Shown one piece after another: positions 63,553-64,000 of a DNA stretch of 64,000 nucleotides. The stretch lies in contig DATNQD010000017.1 in the NCBI GenBank assembly GCA_036702865.1, positions 1 to 64,000 of the forward strand. The letters are read 5' to 3'. The notes under the pieces were generated by a model. The model saw only the letters and a list, made by a program, of their open reading frames with translations, had not been told where the DNA came from and made no database searches. Position 1 is the stretch's first letter. Every line of letters starts with the position of its first letter. Made by a program: the position numbers and the translations under genes. This stretch comes from Trichocoleus sp. Its GTDB lineage: Bacteria > Cyanobacteriota > Cyanobacteriia > Elainellales > Elainellaceae.

Positions 63553-64000
63553 TTAAATACCTGCGTTAAAGGCGAAGGCTCTTGCTGTTTTCGGCTTCAC
63601 ATAAACCTGCTGAAGTGCAGTGAGGTTGAGTCGATCGAACTGTTCTCGCGGCAAGTAAGCGTTCATCGATTCCCCATCATGTAATTGCAGTTCAACGCGT
63701 ACCTCCCAGCCCAGGTAAACCACTCGGCTAATCGTTGCAGCGACCGCTTCATCTGTCGGCGATTTTTCAATAATGACATCATGCGGACGGATAAAGACCT
63801 CTGGTTGGTCTGCGGGCTGAGGGTGATGTAAAAAGGCTGTACGGCTGGACAACACGTTGACAGGACCAATAAAGCTCATGACAAAGGGAGTCGCAGGTTT
63901 ATCGTAAATCTCAACGGGTGTGCCTACTTGCTCAACCCGACCCTTGTTCATCACGACCAACTTATCTGCAACTTCCATCGCTTCTTCCTGATCATGGGTG
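63553..64000 (-). CDS. cysA: sulfate/thiosulfate ABC transporter ATPase, 3' part
   Basis: The gene is cut by the right edge. The visible 149 codons start at [27 protein letters not shown], the H-loop and D-loop end of the ATPase domain, and continue through [13 protein letters not shown] and the C-terminal OB-type domain with [10 protein letters not shown] and [15 protein letters not shown]. This order fits CysA, which powers sulfate uptake. Molybdate or other anion ATPases are less likely but possible. Walker A lies outside the window. Confidence 0.8.
   Translation of the reverse strand, partial: THDQEEAMEVADKLVVMNKGRVEQVGTPVEIYDKPATPFVMSFIGPVNVLSSRTAFLHHPQPADQPEVFIRPHDVIIEKSPTDEAVAATISRVVYLGWEVRVELQLHDGESMNAYLPREQFDRLNLTALQQVYVKPKTARAFAFNAGI

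Overview
The window looks like cyanobacterial chromosome or large plasmid. HIP1-type GCGATCGC octamers are scattered throughout, and several families are typical of cyanobacteria (a Ser/Thr kinase with MORN repeats, an HNH nuclease with a cyanobacterial layout, an ECF transporter with a fused double ATPase). The genus cannot be fixed from the sequence. Most genes lie on the minus strand.

Layout. 0.1-6.4 kb: one long, decayed LamG-type gene broken by an ISKra4-like insertion and four single-base frameshifts. 6.9-22 kb: ordinary accessory genes, namely an RTX-like secreted protein, a P-loop kinase, an S41 protease, an L,D-transpeptidase, a Pro-rich secreted protein, a kinase-MORN fusion, a complete ECF vitamin-type transporter (S, T and fused AA), a barstar-like inhibitor and a class C beta-lactamase-like hydrolase. 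22-28.3 kb: a long tRNA array of 34 ordinary-looking tRNA genes covering all 20 amino acids, plus an inside-out tRNA-Asn, a tmRNA-end-like element and an acceptor/T-arm minihelix. It is headed by a strong promoter with three 21-bp-spaced operator repeats and a small leader ORF, and preceded by a gene of unknown function and an HNH nuclease. 28.7-33.5 kb: a NACHT NTPase with near-identical leucine-rich repeats and a MNT/HEPN toxin-antitoxin pair, bracketed by oppositely oriented arrays of a degenerate 21-bp (3 x 7 bp) repeat. 34-40 kb: HNH protein, GAF histidine kinase, membrane protein, DUF305 protein and a YVTN beta-propeller protein.

40-43.7 kb: an operon for an amino-acid ABC importer plus a cysteine-desulfurase-like enzyme. 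44-51.5 kb: a five-gene block (SWIM-like zinc finger, unknown protein, VWA, MoxR-type AAA, DUF5682-like) that looks like one molecular machine. 52-64 kb: a region that reads as sulfur scavenging, with three flavin monooxygenases (one frameshifted), an OsmC protein, an Na+-solute symporter, a TauE/SafE exporter and the 3' part of a sulfate ABC ATPase, together with MgtC and PAP2 membrane proteins.

The most unusual material is the tRNA array. All five tRNAs with leucine anticodons lack the long variable arm expected of tRNA-Leu; one tRNA-Asn has its 3' half encoded before its 5' half within a paired outer stem; one tRNA-Cys sits inside a long hairpin, and its 5' end is duplicated about 3.9 kb away. 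The array lies next to a HEPN nuclease pair and a NACHT protein, so a role in resisting RNA-targeting defence or attack is a reasonable but untested idea.
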